This document shows positions 35,523 through 47,209 of a DNA stretch of 64,000 nucleotides, in pieces. Origin of the DNA: Cacajao melanocephalus. Lineage: Eukaryota; Chordata; Mammalia; Primates; Pitheciidae. Both the position numbers and the translations under genes were made by a program. The stretch spans positions 80,028 through 144,027 of the forward strand of contig CAUYLG010065858.1 in the NCBI GenBank assembly GCA_963573385.1, in the 5' to 3' direction. The notes beneath the pieces were generated by a model. It was not told where the DNA came from. It ran no database searches and saw nothing but the letters and a program-made list of their open reading frames with translations. Within the stretch, counting starts at the first letter, position 1; each line of letters starts with the position of its first letter.

Positions 35523-35729
35523 CTGGCTCCATTATTATCATGTGGCTAGTATAAGGGGTATTGGGTAGGTAGCTACCTTTCTGGGAAACATTGGCCCCAC
35601 CCACCCACATCCCATGGAGCTCTCCCATTTCAACAGGCCTTAAGAAGCCATGTCCCCAACAAAAGTGGGCCCCAGGGAGGAATTCTCCTGCCAGCCACTA
35701 AAACAGTATGCTTGACCTGCATCTCATGA

Positions 35730-36212
<483 letters not shown>

Positions 36213-36219
36213 TGCATTG

Positions 36220-36460
36220 CGTTTTTTAAAATTACATTTTTAAAATAAATTATATTAATTTTGAAGGGCAGCACCTGCATACAGTTTGAACATCAAAAAG
36301 GTACAAAAGGGTACAGAGTTAAAAGGGGGATCTCCTCCCGCCCCTGTCCCCTGTCAACCAGCTCCTTGCCTCAGAAGTGACTACTATCCTGCTTCTTAGG
36401 GAACTTTCCAGTGATGGACTAGGAATGGCAGACCCTACTAGTTGCCCACCCAATGTCCAT
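36220..36460. mobile_element. Unclassified ancient repeat
   Basis: aatacattttt-type AT start, then caaaaaggtacaaaagggta, cagagttaaaa, tctcctcccgcccctgtccc, gcctcagaagtgactactat: the order of an old LINE-tail-like repeat I cannot name. Confidence 0.4.
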
Positions 36461-36509
36461 CCTCTACCTCCTCCCTGCTAACAGAACCCCAGTTTTGCTC
36501 ACAGGTGGC

Positions 36510-36890
36510 CACATGCCCAGATAAAAACACTCACATTCCCGACTCCCTTGCGGTTAGCAGCAGCCATTCGACCCAGTCCTGTACAACAACATGAAGGTGG
36601 AAGCCCCTGGGAAGGGCATTTCTTTTCACTCCCTCAAAAGTCAAAGGGCCTGGAAAAGAAGACTTTTGTGTTTTTGTTTTACTTTTGCCCTTTTAAAAAA
36701 ATTTCCTGCCTGGAATGTGGACTTGACGCCTGGAGGTGGAGGAGTAGCCACCTTGAGACGGTAAGGATCAGAGACACGTACTTAGAATGGGGGAAAAGAA
36801 AGAAAGATGCCGGAGTGGCCTTCAGCAGCTGCACCAGTGCTGGGCTGCCCAGCTCTGGACTCATTGTGTTTGTTCAAGCCATCATTTAAA
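36510..36890 (+). mobile_element. Unclassified ancient mammalian repeat
   Basis: cattcccgactcccttgcgg, ggtggaagcccctgggaagg, ttcctgcctggaatgtggac, ttgacgcctggaggtggagg. Related to 9150-9345. Family not assigned. Confidence 0.45.
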
Positions 36891-36892
36891 AA

Positions 36893-37137
36893 AAAAAATA
36901 TATATATATATATACATTTGATTGCACTTTAGGTTCTGGGGTACATGTGCAAAACATGCAGGATTGTTGCATAGGTACATAGGTACATGGCAATGCGGTT
37001 TGCTGCCTCCATTCCACCGTCACCTATATCTGGCATTTCTCCCCATGGTATCCCTCCTTAACCTCCCTACCTGCTGCTGTCCCTCCCCTATTCCCCTCCA
37101 ACAGATCCCAGTGTGTGATGCTCCCCTCCCTGTGTGT
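36893..37137 (-). mobile_element. Primate L1 3-prime fragment
   Basis: After an A-run and a ta microsatellite (36889-36915), antisense L1 3-prime UTR: actttaggttctggggtaca, gcaggattgttgcataggta, tctggcatttctccccatgg, agatcccagtgtgtgatgct. It is the same 3-prime UTR type as the full-length L1 at 52.4 kb. Confidence 0.8.
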
Positions 37138-37570
37138 ATATTCTTATTCATATATGGGAGCTAAAAATGTTGATCTCATGGAGGTAGGGAGTATAATGAT
37201 ATGGATACTAGAGGCTGAGAAGTGTGTGTGTGTGTTGAGAGGTGATTGGGAGGATGAAGAAAAGTTGGTTAATGGCTACACTTGCAGAGTTAGATGGAAG
37301 GAAGAAGTTCTAACGTTTTGTAGCATTGTAGGGTGACTACAGTTGGCAAGAACGTGTTGTATATTTCAAAATAGCTAAAAAGAAGACTTGAAATGTTGTC
37401 AACACATATAAATGATAAATACTTGAGGTAATGGATATCCTAAATGCCATACTTGATCATTACACATTCTAGGCATGGAACAAAATATCACATGTATCCT
37501 ATAAATATGTACAAATATTATGTATCAATAGAAAAGATATACAGATATTACAGATCAATAAAAAGGAGAA
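37138..37570 (+). mobile_element. L1 3-prime fragment, sense, older type
   Basis: Directly joined to the previous fragment but in opposite orientation: ttcttattcatatatgggag, ctaaaaatgttgatctcatg, agttggttaatggctacact, gggtgactacagttggcaag, tatatttcaaaatagctaaa, cataaatatgtacaaatatt-type end. Its 3-prime UTR type differs, so this is a second element, not a 5-prime inversion of the first. Confidence 0.82.
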
Positions 37571-37589
37571 ACTTTAATTCAAGATCTTC

Positions 37590-37790
37590 TTATCTATTTT
37601 GTATTTATTATGTTTCAGACATTGTGCTAGACTTTGCAGATATAACCATGTGCAAGAGGGTCAGGATCTCTGTCCTCATAGAACTTGTAGTGTAGTAAGG
37701 GAAACAGAAATTAATCAGTTGTTGGTTAAGACATAAGTGGTGCAAGTTAAAAGCATCCAGTGTACAGAAGCCCCTAATCCAGACATGTCT
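37590..37790 (+). mobile_element. Ancient dispersed repeat, copy 6
   Basis: tttattatgtttcagacatt, gtgctagactttgcagatat, aggatctctgtcctcataga, acttgtagtgtagtaaggg: the 5-prime part of the unnamed family. Confidence 0.6.
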
Positions 37791-38042
37791 GAGGTCACAT
37801 TAAGTCTTCAGATTCATGTGAAAATAGGTAAGTGAGAACTTCTTTCTATTTTTATCACTTCCTGAATCAGAGTTAAGTAATTTTAAACATTATGGTCAAA
37901 TCTGTAGGTATTGGCCAACTGACTTCTTTTACAAAAAAGGAATTCTAATCAGCACCACTCCTTTGGAGAACAGTATGTCAAAATACATCAATAATTTGAA
38001 TGTTAATATTGTTTGACTTAGCAATTATATTTCTTACTGTTT

Positions 38043-38312
38043 GGCTTTTTTGGGTCTCACTCTGTCACCCAGAGTGGAGTGCAGTGGCAAAATCTTGGCT
38101 CATTTCAGCCTTGACCTCCCAGGCTCAAGTCATCCTCCCATCTCAGCACCCATCAGTAGCTCGGAATACAGGCACACCACCACGCCTGGCTGATTTTTGT
38201 ATTTTTTCTAGAGAGGGTTTTACTATGCTGCCCAGGCTGGTCTCAAACACCTGAACTCAGGCAGTCTGCCCACCTTGGCCTCCTAAAGTGCTGAGATGGT
38301 ATAAGCCACCAA
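38043..38312 (-). mobile_element. Alu SINE, old, associated with a fold-back
   Basis: Antisense Alu with many substitutions: gggtctcactctgtcaccca, agtagctcggaatacaggca, tttttctagagagggtttta, ataagccaccaat. Its 5-prime end borders an inverted copy of the flanking L1ME sequence. agcaattatatttctta before and agcaattacctttcta after resemble a worn target duplication. Confidence 0.82.
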
Positions 38313-38318
38313 TCCTAA

Positions 38319-38413
38319 GTAGGATTACTACCTAAGGCTAGACGTTTAGAAAGCAATTAACTTTAGAAAAGCAATTACCTTTCTAAATGTCTAGCCTAAG
38401 GTAGTAATCCTAC
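38319..38413. repeat. Fold-back inverted repeat, about 40-bp arms
   Basis: Arms 38319-38358 and 38373-38413 are reverse complements except for about three mismatches and a one-base indel, with a 14-base spacer. The right arm is in L1ME sense orientation; the left arm is the inverted copy next to the Alu. Confidence 0.88.
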
Positions 38414-39454
38414 ATACTGAGAGAGGAAAATGCTTTATGAAACAATATATTCATTCAATAGTTTTTGTAATTTTAAAAATCAGAAGAAACATATTTAATA
38501 ATAAGGATTTAGTTAGGCAATCTATGGTATTTTGTATAAACTAATTTTTATTGACATATAATATTTGTACATATTTATGAACTACATGTGACATTTTATT
38601 ACAAGCATGAATGTGTAATGATCAAGTCAGAGTGTTTGGGGTATCCCATTGAGTATTTGCCATTTATGTGTGTTGGAAACTTTTCAAGTTCTTTCTTCTA
38701 GCCATTTTCAAATACACAATACAGTTTTCTAACTATAGTTACCGTACTCTGCTATCAAACATTAGAACTTATTCTTTCTAACTATGTATCCATTAAGCAA
38801 CCTCTGTTCATTCCCCATAATCCCAACCACATAAGTATTCCAGTCTCTGGTATCATTCTCCTCTCTACCTTCATGAAATCAACATTTTTAGCTCTCACAT
38901 ATAAATGAGAATGTGCAATATTCATCTGTCTGTGCTTGGCTTATTCCATTTACCATAATGACCTCTAGTTCCATCTATGTTGCTGCAAATGACATAATTT
39001 TATTTTTTATGGCTAAATAATATTCCATTTTATATATACACCACATTTTCTTTATCGATTTGCCCACTGATGGAAGCTTAGGTCAGTTGCATAGCTTGCT
39101 ACTATGAATAATGCTGAAATAAAGACAGGAGTGTAGGTATCTTTTTGATACACTGATTTCTTTTCCTTTGGATAAATGCCCAGTAGTGGGATGGCTGGAT
39201 TGTATTGTAGTTCTATTTTTAGTTTTTTGAGTCATCTCCTTACTGTTTTCCCTAATGGCTGTACTAATTTACATTCCCACCAACAATGTATAAGAGCTTC
39301 TTTTCTCCACATCCTTGCCAGCATCTGTTATTTTTTGTCTTTTTAATAATAGCCATTCTAACTGGGGTGAGATGATATCTCATTGTGGTTTTGATTTGCA
39401 TTTCTCTGATGATTAGTGATGTTGAGCATTTTTTTCAAATGCCTGTTGGCCATC

Positions 39455-39456
<2 letters not shown>

Positions 39457-39495
<39 letters not shown>
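39457..39495 (+). repeat. TG dinucleotide microsatellite inside L1 ORF2
   Basis: About 19 tg units. On the L1 sense (minus) strand it is a ca run inside the ORF2 tail and gives a threonine-histidine run within the relic frame 39358-39606. Likely length-polymorphic. Confidence 0.95.
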
Positions 39496-39498
<3 letters not shown>

Positions 39499-42313
39499 AA
39501 GTCTATTCACATTCTTTGCCCACTTTTTAATGGAATTATTTGTCTTTTTACTGTTGAATTGTCTAAGTTCCTTGTATATTCTGGATATTAGCCCCTTGTC
39601 AGACAAATAGTTTACAAATATTTTCTCCCATTCAACAGATAGTATTTTTACTTTGTTGATTGTTTACTTTGCTGTGCAGAAGCTTTTTAGTTTAATATAG
39701 TCCCATTTATCTATTTTTGGTTTTGCAGCCTGTGCTTTTGGGGTTTTAGTCATAATATCCATGCCTAGAACAAAGTTTTGAAGTGTTTACCCTGTTTTCT
39801 TCTAGTTTTATAGTTTGGGGTCTCAGGTTTAAGTTTTCATTTCATCTTGAGTTGATTTTTGTATGTGGTGAGAGATAGATATCTAATTTCATTCTTCTTC
39901 ATATAGAGATCCAATTTTCCCAAAACTGCTTATTGAAGAGGGTGTCTTTTTCCCAATGTATGTTCTTAGCATATTTGTCAAAAATCCATTGGCTGTAAAT
40001 ATGTGGATTTATTTTTAAGTTCTCTATTCTGCTTCTTTGGTTCATTTGTCTGTTTTTATACCAATTCCATGTTATTTTTGTCACTATAGCCTTGTAATGT
40101 ATTTTGAAGTCAGGAAATGTGATGCCTCCAGGTTTGTTCTTTTTGCTTAGGATTGCTTTGGTTATTTGGAGTTTTTTTGTTTCCATGTGAATTTAAAATT
40201 TTTTTTCTATTTCTGTAAAAAATGACATTGGCATTTTGACAGGAATTGTATTGCATCTGCAGATTGCTTTTGGCAGTATGGTAATTTTAATAATATTAGT
40301 TCTTCTGATCCCCTGATCATGGAATGTCTTTCCATTTGTTTGTGTCTCCTTCATTTTATTTCATCAGTGTATTGTAGTTTTCCTTATAGAAGTCTTTCAC
40401 TTTGGTTAAATCTATTCGTAGGTATTTTATTTTATTACTTTATAGCTATTGTAAATGAACATTGATGTATTTCTCAGTTCATTTTTGGTATCTAGAAATG
40501 CTACTGATTATTGTATGTTGATTTTGTGTCCTGTAAATTTACCAATTTATCATATCTAAGAGGTTTTTTTGTGGAATCTTTAAGTTTTTAAAAATATATA
40601 TAGCTATAAGATTATATTATCTGCAAAGAGGGACAGTTGGACATCCTCTTTTCCAATATGGATGCCTTTTTGTGTTTTTCTCTTGCCTGATTGCTCTGGC
40701 TAGGACTTCCAGTACCATGTTGAATAGGATTGGTGAGAATGAGTATTCTTGTCTTGTTCCAGTTCTTAGAGGAAGTGTTTGCAGCTTTTTCATATTCAGT
40801 GTGTTAGCTGTGGGTTTGTCATGTATGGCATTTATTATGTTAGGTATGTTTTCTCAATGCCTAGTTTGTTGACAGTTTTTATCGTGAAGAAATGTTAAAT
40901 TTTATCAAATGTTTTTCTGCGTCTATTGAGATGATTTTACAGTTTGTGTCTTACATTCTCTTGATGTATTTTTATTAAATTTATTGATTTTTGTATGTTG
41001 AACCATCTTTGCATCCCTGAGATAAATCCCACTTGATTGTGGTGTGTTATCTTTTTAATGTACTGTTGGATTCAGTTTGCTAGTATTTTGTTGAAAATTT
41101 TTACAACCAAATTCATCAAGGGTATTGGCTTGTAGTTTTCTTTTTGTTGTTGCATCCTTGTCTGGTTTTGGCATAAAGGTAACACTGGCCTTATAGAATG
41201 GGCTAGAGAGAATTCCATAGTCTTAATTTTTTTTTGAATAGTTTAGAATATTTTGAGGATAGCTGGTAAATTTTTCTTTCTAAGTTTGGTGGCATTTGGC
41301 AGTGAAGCCATCTGGTCCTGGGCTTTTCTTTGCAGAAGACTTTTTCTTGCTGATTGAATCTCCTTACTCATTATTGGTTTGTTCAGGTTTTATGTTTCTT
41401 CCTATTTCAATCTTGGTAGGTTGTATGTGTCCAGGAATTTACCCATTTCCTCTAGGTTTTCCTGTTTGCTAATATATAGTTATTAAAAATAGTCTTTGAT
41501 GACCTTTTGTTTTCTGTGGTATCAGTTGTAATATCTCCATTTTCATTTATGAGTTTATTTGGGTCTTCTCTTTTTCTTGATTATTCTAGCTAACAGTTTA
41601 TTGCTTTTGCTTATCATTTTGAAAAACCAACTTTTTTGTCAATCCTTTGTATTATCTTTTAAGACTCTATTTTCATTTATTTCTGCTCTGATATTTATTA
41701 TTTCTTTCCTTCTGCTTTTGGGATTTTTTTTTCTTGTTTTGTAGTTTCTTGAGTTACTTTGTTAAATTGTCTGAAATCTTTCTACTTTTTTGATATAGCT
41801 GTTTATTGCCATAAACTTCCCTCTTAGCACTGCTTTTGCTGTATTTGACAGGCTTTGGTGTGTTGTGTTTTGGTCTGCATTTATTTCAAGAATTTTTTTA
41901 AATTTCTCCTTCATTTATTCCTCGATCCAGTGGTCATTCAGGAGAATGTTTAATTTCTATGTATTTGTAACGTTCCTCTTGTTACTGTCTTCTAGTTTAA
42001 TTTCATTTTGGTCTGAGAAGAGACTCGATATGACTTTAAGTTTTTTTTAATGTGTTGGAACTTGTTTTGTGTCCTAACAAATGGTCTATCCTGGCGATCA
42101 TCAAATGTGCTGATGAGAAAAAAATGTATATTCTGGAGCTATGGTATGAAGTGTCCTGTAAAAGTCTGTTTAGTCCATTTGGTGTAACATGCAGTTTAAA
42201 TCCAATGTTTCTTTCTTAATTTTCTGTCTACATGATCTGTCTATATTGAGAGTGGGATGTTGATGTATCCAACTGTTACTGTATTACAGTTTTTCTCTCC
42301 TTTTATGTCTAAT

Positions 42314-42385
42314 ATTATTTGGTTCATGTACCTGAACCAAATAATAATAAGGGGATCGAATCAGTTAGAGGTTATAACATTTCTA
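42314..42385. repeat. Fold-back and microinversion inside the old L1
   Basis: Arms 42314-42326 and 42333-42345 are perfect 13-base reverse complements around a 6-base loop. The sequence after the loop, to about 42385 (ggggatcgaatcagttagag, gttataacattt), matches antisense L1 only when reverse-complemented; compare the uninverted counterpart at 56075-56125. Confidence 0.7.
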
Positions 42386-42564
42386 AACGTATATCATTAT
42401 ATAGTGACTTTCTTTGTCTCTCTGATGTAAGTATAGCTACTCCTGCTCACATTTGTTTTTCATTTTCAGGGAATATGAAAATAAAAACCACTCCTTTACT
42501 TTCCACTCCTTTACTATCAGATTATGTGTGTCGTTATAGATAAAGTGAGTTTCTTGTAGGCCGC

Positions 42565-43253
42565 TGTGTTAGTATTAGTGTGTTCTCCCATTGCTATAAA
42601 GAAAAGAGGTTTAATTGGCTCATGGTTCCACAGGCTGTAAAGGAAACATGGCAGTATCTGCTTGGCTTCTGGAGAGGCCTCAGGAAACTTACAATCATAG
42701 TGGAAAACAAATAGGGAGCCAGTACTTCACATGGCCAGAGCAGGAGGAAGAGAGACAGGGGGGAGATGCTACATATTTTTTTTCTTGAAATTGAGTCTTG
42801 CTCTGTCACCCAGGCTGGAGTACTGTGCCATCTTGGCTCACTCTAACCTCCACCTCCCAGGTTCAAGTGATTCTCCTGCCTCAGCCTCCTGAGTAGCTGG
42901 GATTATAAGTGTGTACCACCCTGCCTGGCTAAATATTGTATTTTTAGTAGCGATGGGGTTTGCCATGTTGCCAAGGCTGATCTCAAACTCCTGACCTCAG
43001 GTGACCCACCCACTTCAGGCTCCAAAAGTGCTGGGATTACAAGTGTAAGCCACCATGCCTGGCTGATGCTACATACTTTTAAAAAAGCGGATGTTGTGAA
43101 AACTCTATCAAGAGGACAGCACCAGGGGGATGGTTTTAAACCATGAGAAACTGCCCCTGTGATTCAGTCACCTCGCACCAGGCCCCACTTCCAACATTGG
43201 GGATTATAGTTGAACACGAGATTTGGACGGGGACACGGATCCAAACCATATCA
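42565..43253 (-). mobile_element. MaLR LTR (MST/THE1-like) inside L1, split by Alu
   Basis: Antisense MaLR LTR: tgtgttagtattagtgtgtt at one end, agaggtttaattggctcatg, ggcctcaggaaacttacaat, later gattcagtcacctcgcacca, gagatttggacggggacacg, ccaaaccatatca at the other. About 400 bases without the Alu, normal for MST/THE1. Flanking gccgc (42560-42564) and gccac (43254-43258) look like the 5-bp target duplication with one change. Solo LTR, no internal region. Confidence 0.88.
42780..43064 (-). mobile_element. Alu SINE with 15-bp target duplication
   Basis: Antisense Alu lying between gatgctacatatttt (42765-42779) and gatgctacatacttt (43065-43079), one mismatch. Insertion into the LTR makes it the youngest layer of the nest. 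Confidence 0.95.
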
Positions 43254-45770
43254 GCCACATAGTGTTTGATCATTTTCTTTTAATCCATTTGGTTGGTCTG
43301 TATCTTTTAAATTAATCTGTTTACATTCAAGGTTATGTTTTGATATGAGGACTTATTTTTGTCAATTTATTAATTTTTTTCCCTTTTTTGGTATAGCCAT
43401 TGTTTCCTTCTTTCTCTTTTATTTTTATCATTGTGGTTTGGTGGTTTTCTATAGTGGTAACATTTGAGTCTTTTCCTTATTTGTGTGTTTGCTCTACCAG
43501 TGGGTTTTATACTTTTGTATGTTTTCATGATGGTAGGTATCATCGTCTTGCTTCCAAGTGTAGGATTTTAAGCATTTTTTATAGGGATGGTCTAGTGATG
43601 ACAAATTTTCTCTGCTTTTGCTTGTCTTAGAAAGGCTTTATTTCTCCTTAATTAATGAAGGATAACTTTTCTGGGTATAACATGCTGACAGTTCTCTTTC
43701 TTTCAGTATTTTGAATATATTATCTCATTCTCTCCTATAATGTTTCTGCTAAGAAACCTGCTCTTATTCCACTAGAGGTTTCCTTATAAGTGAGTAGATG
43801 CTTTTCTCTTGCTGTGTTTAGAATTTTCTCTTTGTTATTGACTTTGCCAGTTTTACTATAATATGCAATAGAGAAAACCTTTTTGAATTGCATCTATTTG
43901 AGGATCTCTGAATGTTCTATACTTGGATGTCTAAACTGGACTTGGGAAGGTTTCAATTATTATTTCATTCAATGTGTTTTCTATCCTTTTTGTTTTCTCT
44001 TTGCCTTTTGGGACACTGGAAATTCAAATATATGATCACTTTATGCTGTGCCATATGTAACATAGGCTTTGTTTTTCTTTTCAAAATTTTTGTTTGACTG
44101 GGTTATATCAAAAGGCCTGTTTTTAAGACCAGAAATTCTTTCTTCTACTCGATATAGGCTATTGTTGAAGCTCTCAAAAGTATTTTTATTTAATTCAATG
44201 AATTATCTGATCACTAGGATTTGCTTTGTTCTTTTTTAATGATATCTATCTCTTTAATAAATTTCTTATTTACATCTTGAGTTATTTTCCTAATTTCTTT
44301 GTATTGTTTATCTGTGTTTTCTTGTATCTTACTGAGCTTTTTTAATATCATTACTTTGAATTCCTTCTTAGGCATTTCATAATTTATTTTTCACTGGACT
44401 CCGTTACTGGGGAATTATTATGTTCCTTTGGAGGTGTGATCTTTTCTTGATTTTTCGTGCCTTTTTCTGTGTGTGTCTTTATGTTGTTGATATCTGCACA
44501 TCTGTCACAATAGCCACTTCATCCAATTTTTTGAGTTTGATTTTGTAATGGAGGACTTTTTCATGAAGATGTATTTATGGTGTTGGTTGGGTCAGTAGTA
44601 TCTGTGATTTCCTCAGTGGATTAGGGTGGAGTTGTTAGTTGTGGTGAAATTTTGCTGGGGATGGGGATACCAGGTGAGCACTGGTGTGTGTGGGTGGGCC
44701 CAACCTTAGGCCTCTGGGAGGAGTGCTCAGATGCCAATGGTGGTGTGCTGTGCTGAGCAATCTCTAGGCCCCCAGATGGCATGCTTAGGCACTGGATAAG
44801 GCAGAGCTGGGCTGGGCAGACTTGACCTCAGGTCCCCTATGGTGCATGCAGATGTTGGCTGTGGTAGGCAGATAATGGGGTAATCCTTAGGTCCCTAGTA
44901 AAAGGATTGATTTGGGGGAAGGATCAGTGGCTGTGCTGTGGCCCTGCTACTAGGGAGGGCAGGGTTGCTATCATTAGCAGAAACCATCATCCGGCAGCTG
45001 GGGAGTGTACACATTAGCCCCAGGTGGTGGATGCAGGTGGAGTAGCTTGTCCTTAGGACACTGGCAAATGTGTGGCAGTCCTTCTGTTGGGGGTGGTGGA
45101 GTCACTACCAAAGGCTCAGACTTTGGCCTGGTGGCAGCTGCCAGCAGCAGGGGCAGAGTCTGTCCTTGGGGTGCTTGAACATGTACATAGTTTTCTGGTG
45201 AAAGCAGTGGGGTCACAACTAATAGCTTGCACTTCAGCCCTGGAGGCAGGAGAAAGCCACAGTGGTAGTTGTAAGTAGGAGATGTCAATGGGGCTCCATG
45301 GATTTGTAGATATAGGGGTCACTGGGCCACAGGGCAGGATGTAGTCTAGTGGGAACTAGGCTCTCAAAATGGTGCCATGCTGTAGCTGCTTAGGTCTTGG
45401 GGACCCAGCATGAGCTCTCTCTCTGAGCTCTCTCTGCTGTTATATGGCCTCCAGGAATCTCACTATGCTAGTTTCAGGACCTGTGAGGCTTGAGGGGCTT
45501 TCCCATGTCTACAACCACAGGAGTCCATGGTGGAAATGGAGATTGCCAGGGATTGAGGATCCTCTCCAGACTCCCAGTCTATCCTGGTTGAATGAGCTGC
45601 CAATTTTCCCTCCTTCCTTGCTTCTGGTGTTTTCTGTCACTTCTCTGTTGAATTCCAGTGTTGTGTCTTAGATGATCTATTGGAAGTGTGAAAATCTGCC
45701 TACTATTTTGGTTCTTCTTTGTGAAGGAGGCAAGTACCAGATACCTAACCAAGTAATCAAGTCCCTCTCC

Positions 45771-46060
45771 TATGAACTTTTATGCAGTTACTAAAAATGA
45801 TGATTATGCAAAACATAATGCAAATATTGTCAGTTTTAAAGAAAATCAGGACATAAAAATTTTAAATGTTGTTTAATTATGATTTTATAACTTTTTTTAA
45901 ATGAATGAAAATTACTTCCAAAAAATCTGTAGTAAAAAAAGTCTAGCTAAAGAGGAATATGCAAATATGAATTATAAAATTTCCTTTATTTCTATACTCT
46001 AAACTTACCTCAAAGCAAAGAAGCAATTACTGTTGGTATTTATAACTTATTTTGAAATTA
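45771..46060 (+). mobile_element. L1ME-like fragment, right part
   Basis: cttttatgcagttactaaaa, atgatgattatgcaaaacat continues the old L1 interrupted at 38542 (gaatactatgcagccattaaaaatgatg-type order). The remainder to 46060 is AT-rich and weakly matched. Confidence 0.5.
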
Positions 46061-46064
46061 TGTA

Positions 46065-46555
46065 TTAGTTTCCTCTGGCTACTGTGTAACAAACTGCCAC
46101 AAACTTGGTAACTTAAAACAAATTTATCTTCATAATTCCAGGTGCCAGAAATTTAAAAATCAGTATCATTGAGCCAAAATCAAGTATCAGTGGGGCCATA
46201 CTACCTCTGGAGGTTCTACAGAACAATACGTTTCTTGCCTCTCAGCTTTTGGTGGCTGCAGCATCCCTTGCTTTGAGGCCTCATCATTTTAATCTTTGCT
46301 TTTGTGGTCACATTGCCTTCTCCTCTTTTGTAGTATCAAAATTCCTTCTGCCTCTCTCTTATAAGGATACTTATGATTAGGTTTAGGGCCTATACAGAGA
46401 TAATCTAGGATAATATACCTATTTCAAAATCCTTAACTTAATCATAATCACAAAGTTTAATTTTGCCTCTGAAGTAACATTCCTTTTAAGAAATTAGGGT
46501 GTGAGCATCTTTAGAGGGACCATTATTCTACCACAGACTATAACATATCAACTCT
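46065..46555 (-). mobile_element. MaLR-type (MLT1-like) LTR, minus strand
   Basis: ctactgtgtaacaaactgcc, aacttggtaacttaaaacaa, ctcagcttttggtggctgca, gtcacattgccttctcctct, ctctcttataaggatactta, aaatccttaacttaatcata. This is the antisense order of an MLT1-like or related mammalian LTR; the subfamily is uncertain. Confidence 0.55.
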
Positions 46556-46844
46556 TTGTTTTGTAAATCTTGCAGTGGCCTTGGCCAAAAAAGAATTATT
46601 GTTTAAGGATAAATAAATTGATTGGCAATGATGAAATTTTAGTACTTAATTTTGAGAAATAATTTTGAGTGGGGAGATTTTATGATGTCTTGCAAATTAT
46701 GCAGATTATTTCTTACTCTAGAAGTAAGGGAATTTGTGTGTTTACTTATGTTCTCTCATTTAAAGATTTAATAATTCAGTAATTTTGAATATTGATATGT
46801 GGGGAATTGAGAAGTTAGAATTCACCAGCTAGATTTTAAATAGG

Positions 46845-47192
46845 CAGACTCCCTTCTTCTACATTTCAAGACCTCTAGTGGATGCCTGAAACCATAGATA
46901 ATATCAAACCATATGTATATATACACACATATATACACACACACACTTTGTTTTCTCTTGTATATACATAAGTGATAAAGTTTAATTTATAAATTATCCA
47001 CAGAAAGACAACAGCAATAACTAATAATAAAATAGAATAATTATAATAATAAGCTGTAATAAAGGTTATGTGAATGTGGTCTCTTCCTCTCTTTCTGTGT
47101 TTCAACAGGAGTTTTACCTTTAGTATTTTCAGACTGTGGTTGAGCTCTGGTTTCGGAAACTGAGGAAAACAAAACTGTGATAAAGGGGACTA
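46845..47192. mobile_element. MER2 (Tigger-type) DNA transposon, near full length
   Basis: cctctagtggatgcctgaaa, ccatagataatatcaaacca, agtgataaagtttaatttat, taataataaaatagaataat, ggttatgtgaatgtggtctc, ending gataaaggggactactg. About 348 bases, close to the usual MER2 length. A ca/ta microsatellite has grown inside at 46908-46948. Non-autonomous TcMar-Tigger element, non-coding. Confidence 0.85.
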
Positions 47193-47209
47193 CTGGAATC
47201 CAGCTTAGC

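Larger units (their letters stand above)
37930..38542 (+). mobile_element. L1ME-like fragment, left part (broken by Alu and fold-back)
   Basis: Sense old-L1 pieces: ggagaacagtatgtcaaaat, gtttgacttagcaattatat, then gcaattacctttctaaatgt at 38371 and aggatttagttaggcaatct, atggtattttgtataaa. The same element resumes at 45771, so the full-length L1 between was inserted into it. Confidence 0.55.
38543..45770 (-). mobile_element. Old full-length L1, minus strand, with nested LTR and Alu
   Basis: Reads antisense from the 3-prime UTR (ttattgacatataatatttg) through ORF2 (for example gccttgtaatgtattttgaa) and ORF1 to a G-rich 5-prime UTR that ends near 45755-45770. Without the nested LTR it is about 6.5 kb, full L1 length. 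tataaact before and tatgaact after are a possible 8-bp target duplication with one mismatch. ORF2 and ORF1 are riddled with stops; longest relics are 39899-40186 and 39358-39606. A primate-early or late mammalian L1, subfamily not fixed. Confidence 0.85.

Noticed and set aside
36893..37570. A single L1 with 5-prime inversion (twin priming)
   Set aside because: Both halves are 3-prime UTR sequence but of different L1 types, so they are two elements.
44974..45322. Facing frames of 104 and 68 codons near 45 kb
   Set aside because: They lie in the GC-rich 5-prime UTR of the old minus-strand L1.
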